Assembly (NCBI RefSeq): GCF_021483235.1 | Contig: NZ_JAKEEC010000028.1 | Coordinates: 19,776-58,010 of the forward strand | Direction of reading: 5' to 3' | DNA from: Arthrobacter alkaliphilus | GTDB taxonomy: Bacteria; Actinomycetota; Actinomycetes; Actinomycetales; Micrococcaceae | DNA: 38,235 nt | Shown here: one piece after another, positions 34,892-38,235 of the stretch | How the letters are laid out: each line of letters opens with the position of its first letter | Numbering within the stretch: the first letter of the stretch is position 1 | The notes under the pieces: model-generated | Seen by the model: only the letters and a program-made list of their open reading frames with translations | Database searches by the model: none | What the model was told of the DNA's origin: nothing | Position numbers and translations under genes: made by a program

Positions 34892-35848
34892 TTACTGGTC
34901 TGCTTCAGCGAGTTGCAGGACCGGCTGGGTCCTGCAACTGCAGCTTGGGTTGTGATGTGCGCCGGTGGCGTCGCCGAGCCTCCGGATCATTCCGGCTGCT
35001 TTCGTGGCTGTGGGGCGTTTGAGGGGGTCCGGATTCGTCATTTCGAGCAGCGTCGTGGCCCAGCGCCTGGAGACTATGTCGGGAACACGGGGCTCACGGA
35101 GGGTCCTGGCGACCATGGTTTCCAGCGGCGTTCCCGGGTAGGTCTTGGTGCCAGTGAGGCATTCAAGAGCGACCAGCCCGGTCGCGTAGACGTCACTCGC
35201 CGCGGTGGGTGGATATCCACGGGCCTCTTCGGGACTCAGGTAGTGGGGTGTGCCGGCAGAAGTGCCCAGCGCCTGGCGTCGCCCGCTGGTTGCGATTCCG
35301 AAATCGGATAGCTTCGCCGGGGCGGCCGCATCGTTGCCTGGCGCAGCGCCGATGAGAATGTTTCCGGGCTTGACATCGTTGTGGATGATTCGCCTGCGGT
35401 GGACATAGGCAAGCCCGTCAAGGATATCGGCCACCCACCTGGCGGTCGTTCGGGGGCAGGACGGGCCCTTCTTGATGATGGACCGCAGGTCTCCGCCCGC
35501 CATCAGCTCCATCACCAGATAGTCACGTCCCTCCCCACTGCTCCCGGCGAGCCAATGACGTCCCTGCCCAGTGACGCGGACTATGTTCCGGTGACGCAGC
35601 CGGCTATGGAATTCGATCTCCCGCAGGAAAGGTTCCCCACTACCGGATCCGGCGGACCGAAAGATCTTTAACACCACAGAAGAGGCGGTAAAGGTATCAA
35701 AGGCCTCCAGGACGTCGGCTTCCGCTCCTCCGCCCAATGACCGACCGAGCCGGTAACGCCCGTCCCACAGGGAGATCCGCGGAGAAAGGACCGAGGTTAC
35801 TGCCGGCGGATATAAGGGTCTCTGGTGTGCGGACGCCAGGATGCTCAC
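34892..35848 (-). CDS. Soluble non-RD Ser/Thr protein kinase
   Basis: A 318-residue Hanks-type kinase with no membrane segment or sensor domain. Visible: glycine loop GGGAEADV (39-46), which lacks the usual final Gly; Lys61; Glu77; the catalytic loop as HND (156-158) instead of HRD, with the Asp and Asn163 intact; DFG (182-184); and GTPHYLSPEE (199-208). It should be active but not activated through the HRD arginine. The start is a GTG overlapping the stop of an upstream unknown gene (GTGA). The C terminus has CSC and is encoded across a perfect hairpin. Confidence 0.87.
   Translation of the reverse strand: MSILASAHQRPLYPPAVTSVLSPRISLWDGRYRLGRSLGGGAEADVLEAFDTFTASSVVLKIFRSAGSGSGEPFLREIEFHSRLRHRNIVRVTGQGRHWLAGSSGEGRDYLVMELMAGGDLRSIIKKGPSCPRTTARWVADILDGLAYVHRRRIIHNDVKPGNILIGAAPGNDAAAPAKLSDFGIATSGRRQALGTSAGTPHYLSPEEARGYPPTAASDVYATGLVALECLTGTKTYPGTPLETMVARTLREPRVPDIVSRRWATTLLEMTNPDPLKRPTATKAAGMIRRLGDATGAHHNPSCSCRTQPVLQLAEADQ
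34911..34939. repeat. Perfect hairpin inside the 3' end of the kinase gene
   Basis: AGTTGCAGGACC (34911-34922) and GGTCCTGCAACT (34928-34939) form a 12-bp stem with a 5-nt loop, ending 16 bp before the kinase stop. No T-run follows. It may stabilise the mRNA 3' end or act as a terminator started within the coding region. Nothing else was seen in the 140-bp gap to the hydrolase. Confidence 0.65.
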
Positions 35849-36297
35849 GGCAGCAGGGTCTCGATCTCGGAACCGTTCAACCCCGACGCGAGCGCGAGTT
35901 CCCCGCGCTCCACCCCCGAACCAAGGGCCTGGTGCACGGCGTGGTCCAGTGCCGAACGCGCTGCCTCCAACTGCAGCTGCAGTGTCTGGACCCTGGCTGA
36001 TGCCGTCAACACCGCACCCAAAAGGTCACCGATCTCGGCAAAAACCCGCAACCCGCACCCGCAAGTCCACTCCGGCCATTCCGGTTCCACCGATATCCAG
36101 GTCTGTGGCGGCGTTCCACCTGCAAGGCAAAGCGCCATGGCACTCCCACAATGGGACGGCCTGTCGATCCCCGGCGTTCCGGCACCGTGCCCATGACCGC
36201 CCACCAGCGCAACAGCCTGATCGTTTGTGGCCGACTGAGGGACGGCATTCGATGAGCGCAGGTCGCCGCTTCCGGGGCTTTCCAATACCGCCGTCAT
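35845..36297 (-). CDS. Unknown Cys-containing protein coupled to the kinase
   Basis: A 150-residue protein with no recognised family. The middle has several Cys/His residues (HCGSAMALC, then WTCGCGL) that could bind a metal. The C-terminal 60 residues are strongly helical (TASARVQTLQLQLEAARS, then a helix ending ELALASGLNGSEIETLL that resembles an HTH second half). The ATG at 36297 follows GGGAGA. Its stop overlaps the GTG of the Ser/Thr kinase, so it may be a partner or substrate. A near-consensus promoter lies 48 bp upstream. Confidence 0.65.
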   Translation of the reverse strand: MTAVLESPGSGDLRSSNAVPQSATNDQAVALVGGHGHGAGTPGIDRPSHCGSAMALCLAGGTPPQTWISVEPEWPEWTCGCGLRVFAEIGDLLGAVLTASARVQTLQLQLEAARSALDHAVHQALGSGVERGELALASGLNGSEIETLLP

Positions 36298-36343
36298 AAG
36301 AATCTCCCTGGATAGTACAAGCAGCAAGTAGCTTGATGAACTA

Positions 36344-36372
36344 TTTATAAGGGACCTTACTAAGATTGTCCA
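36344..36372 (-). promoter_or_regulatory. Near-consensus promoter for the unknown protein-kinase pair
   Basis: On the minus strand TGGACA (36367-36372) is separated by exactly 17 bp from TATAAA (36344-36349); each is 5/6 to the primary sigma consensus. The spacer and -10 overlap an imperfect palindrome (TTAGTAAGG-TC-CCTTATAAA) that could be an operator for the neighbouring MarR protein. Confidence 0.6.
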
Positions 36373-36387
36373 GCCGCCGCCGGGGCG

Positions 36388-36882
36388 TTATTCGTCGATG
36401 GTGTCGACGGCACTTTGCATGCGCCGCAGAAAGTCGATGATGACCTTGGTCTCCCCGGCGTCAAAGGACCGCGCAACGTCAATCATCCGGGAGTGCATTC
36501 CACCGAGCGTGCTGCGCACCTCGTGGTCGGATCCTGGGGTCGGGCGGAGGATCAGGGCCCGGCGGTCACTGGGATGCGGCTCGCGCCGGACATTACCGGA
36601 CGCCACCAGGCGGTCTATCAGTGCCGTCATGGACGCGGACGTGACTCCCAGCCAGGTGGCCAGCTCCTTCGGGCTCACCGAGCGCCCTTGGTGTTCGGCT
36701 TCGAGCAAGTACCGAAGCGCCAGCAGGTCGGTCTCTCCCATCCCCATTGAGGTGCGGGTCCTTCGCCGCATCGCAGCTTCCGAGGACCGGTAATCCCGGA
36801 GGGCATTCAGCAGGTCAATCGGCCCCGGATCGCCCCCATCAGACCCATACCAATAACCACCGCGAACCTTCCGCGCATCCAT
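36388..36882 (-). CDS. MarR-family transcriptional regulator
   Basis: About 164 residues with a winged-helix MarR core: TDLLALRYLLEAE (helix), LATWLGVTSASMTALIDRLV (HTH) and REPHPSDRRALIL (wing, with the DxR family hallmark). The start is uncertain: ATG 36882 is given, but GTG at 36888 has better spacing to AGAGGGA. Longer in-frame extensions have no support. It lies between the kinase pair (same strand, downstream) and a divergent PrsW-like protease, and is a candidate regulator of both. Confidence 0.85.
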   Translation of the reverse strand: MDARKVRGGYWYGSDGGDPGPIDLLNALRDYRSSEAAMRRRTRTSMGMGETDLLALRYLLEAEHQGRSVSPKELATWLGVTSASMTALIDRLVASGNVRREPHPSDRRALILRPTPGSDHEVRSTLGGMHSRMIDVARSFDAGETKVIIDFLRRMQSAVDTIDE

Positions 36883-37083
36883 CCCCACGTCATTCCCTCT
36901 AAGCAGATAGCTCGATCGTCTAACTAATTCATCGTACGACACGACTTCGCGGTTCGCTGTTGCAATCCCAGCGATCCCATATTCATCTAACCCGGGCCGC
37001 ACCTTGAGCACCGCCACCGGGCATATATGGGGGTGTCCCAAATGGTTTTCTTGAGGTTTGGTATTTTGCGATCCGCTTAGGTC

Positions 37084-37106
37084 TACTAAGGTACTAAGCA
37101 TGCTTA
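37084..37106. promoter_or_regulatory. TACTAAG direct repeats and TAAGCATGCTTA palindrome before the PrsW-like gene
   Basis: TACTAAG occurs at 37084-37090 and 37092-37098, one 8-bp step apart, and again at 36358-36364 as TACTAAG within the kinase promoter region. TAAGCATGCTTA (37095-37106) is a perfect 12-bp palindrome; 11 of its 12 bases recur at 13610-13620 near the sigma factor. These are candidate operators; the binding protein is unknown. Confidence 0.45.
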
Positions 37107-37156
37107 TGGATTCTAGGTACGTTGTTCCTGCGGCTGGGGAATAAGGAGAAGGTCCC

Positions 37157-38068
37157 ATGGGTATTGCGTACGAGCGGACGCACCGGCACGGGTGGTGGTG
37201 GAAGACATTGCTGTCAGGCTTCGGTCTTTGGGTTGCCACGATCGTTGTTACCGTGGGCACACTCAACAGCAACCTCATCCCGACGCTGATTCTCTTGGGC
37301 AGCTTTCTGGTGCCGTTCAGTGTGGTCCTTTTCGTCGTGGAGCGCCTCACCGGGACACTGGCACCCGTGCAGGTTTTCCTGGCGTTCTTCGTCGGTGGAG
37401 TCTTCGGCGTGCTCGGAGCCTCTGTGCTCGAGAGCGACCTGCACGCCTCCGCATGGATCTATTTCCGGGTGGGATTGATCGAGGAATTCGTCAAGACCCT
37501 CATCGTGGTTGTCATGGGCAGGCAGGTGAGACCAAAAACTGCCTCCCAGGGGGCTTTATTGGGGGCCTGTGTCGGGTCTGGTTTTGCGGCATTCGAGTCC
37601 GCCGGATATGCCTTCAACGCGGCGCTGACCACCAACGGCATCGACCTGGGGTCGCTGCTGCAGACCGAAGTGATGCGCTCGGTCCTGACCCCGGTCGGAC
37701 ACGTCCTGTGGACCTCCCTGCTGGGCGCAGTTATTTTCGGTGCTGCCGACCAGCAGTCAGCGAGGTACCGGTTCACCAAAGGTGTGCTCGCATCGTTTCT
37801 CGCCGTTGCTGTCCTTCATGGGCTGTGGGACTCCATGGGCGGCATAGCCGCGGTCTTGGCGGTAATTTTCACGGGCAACGCCGTCCCGGTCCTCGAATAC
37901 GGCTTCCTCCGACCCGGCACAGACGCCGCCGTCGCCTCCCTGTCCTCCACCTTCTATGTAGGCGGACTCATCATCGTCTCTGTCCTGGGACTGGCCGGTC
38001 TGCGGCTCGCACTCCGCCACCATCAGTCCCGGTTCCGTACGCGGCCCTCCGGGACCGACATAGCCTGA
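37157..38068 (+). CDS. PrsW-family intramembrane protease
   Basis: A 303-residue membrane protein with about 8 hydrophobic segments. Conserved PrsW residues are present: E109-E110 in GLIEEFVK, F146-E147 in AAFESAGY, H182 in TPVGHVLW, and H221-x-x-W224-D225. In Bacillus, PrsW cleaves the anti-sigma factor RsiW and frees its sigma factor. No anti-sigma gene is adjacent here, though a group 3 sigma factor lies 24 kb away. The ATG at 37157 follows AAGGAGAAGG. Upstream lie MarR-type palindromic elements. Confidence 0.88.
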   Translation: MGIAYERTHRHGWWWKTLLSGFGLWVATIVVTVGTLNSNLIPTLILLGSFLVPFSVVLFVVERLTGTLAPVQVFLAFFVGGVFGVLGASVLESDLHASAWIYFRVGLIEEFVKTLIVVVMGRQVRPKTASQGALLGACVGSGFAAFESAGYAFNAALTTNGIDLGSLLQTEVMRSVLTPVGHVLWTSLLGAVIFGAADQQSARYRFTKGVLASFLAVAVLHGLWDSMGGIAAVLAVIFTGNAVPVLEYGFLRPGTDAAVASLSSTFYVGGLIIVSVLGLAGLRLALRHHQSRFRTRPSGTDIA

Positions 38069-38198
38069 TTGGGGTTCCGCTTTGATTGAAGAAGAAGACG
38101 AAGGCGGCACTGCACAAGTCCGGAAAAAACCCGTGACTTGCGACTGACACATCCAAGACCTCCCCGAACGGCCCGCCATTCGAACCCAGGAGATGATG

Positions 38199-38235
38199 AT
38201 GGAACCTGCAGGCGCAACCGGGCAAGACGGCGCCG
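38199..38235 (+). CDS. Possible start of a gene cut by the window edge
   Basis: Three in-frame ATGs (38193, 38196, 38199) follow CCAGGAG, a good Shine-Dalgarno, and the frame stays open for the 12 codons to the end (MEPAGATGQDGA). The first residues look like a disordered N terminus. It is too short to identify. Nothing else was seen in 38069-38190. Confidence 0.4.
   Translation, partial: MEPAGATGQDGA

Overview
The window looks like chromosomal DNA of a high-GC actinobacterium. It is most like Arthrobacter or a close relative (Micrococcales). This rests on the base composition, frequent GTG/TTG starts, TANNNT-type -10 elements placed directly at start codons, the single-copy housekeeping genes (seryl-tRNA synthetase, prephenate dehydratase, phosphoglucomutase) and on how the proteins read. 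The assignment is an inference from sequence alone. I see no rRNA, tRNA, transposase, phage gene or CRISPR array.

Region 1 (1-2,000): a palindrome-flanked SatD-like DNA-binding protein and a FUSC/aromatic-acid-exporter-like membrane protein.

Region 2 (1,999-12,781): the most striking block, a heptose/glycan cluster. It holds two complete fused HldE-type kinase/nucleotidyltransferases, GmhA (SIS isomerase), GmhB (HAD phosphatase with its zinc-binding Cys/His set), three GT9 heptosyltransferase-like proteins, two GT4-like glycosyltransferases and a short-chain dehydrogenase. Six genes from gmhB to the second hldE run on the minus strand with 1-4 bp overlaps (ATGA, TAATG, ATGA, GTGA, GTGA), so they are almost certainly one translationally coupled operon. 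The SDR follows after 59 bp. No HldD-type epimerase, flippase, polymerase or ABC exporter is present. The predicted product is therefore an NDP-D-glycero-D-manno-heptose used on an unknown acceptor, in a Gram-positive without LPS.

Region 3 (12,720-19,675): a SigB/SigF-like sigma factor divergent from a SRPBCC protein, with palindromic elements between them; a Cof-type HAD phosphatase; an intergenic stretch with DnaA-box-like words, a perfect 26-bp palindrome and a terminator; then serS, a diacylglycerol/sphingosine-kinase-like protein, a small repeat-bearing protein, pheA and a rhodanese.

Region 4 (19,759-31,405): peptidase E-like and amidase genes, a POT peptide transporter, a DUF4190-like membrane protein, phosphoglucomutase, a 2H phosphoesterase, a RutE-like nitroreductase divergent from a NCS2 uracil/xanthine permease, glycerate kinase, glycerophosphodiester phosphodiesterase and a small unknown protein. 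Three kinds of short intergenic repeat occur here.

Region 5 (31,527-38,235): a second Cof-type HAD, a PfkB sugar kinase coupled to a PEBP protein, an alpha/beta hydrolase, and a possible signalling island. The island comprises a MarR regulator, a Cys-containing unknown protein coupled to a soluble non-RD Ser/Thr kinase behind a near-consensus promoter, and a divergent PrsW-type intramembrane protease.
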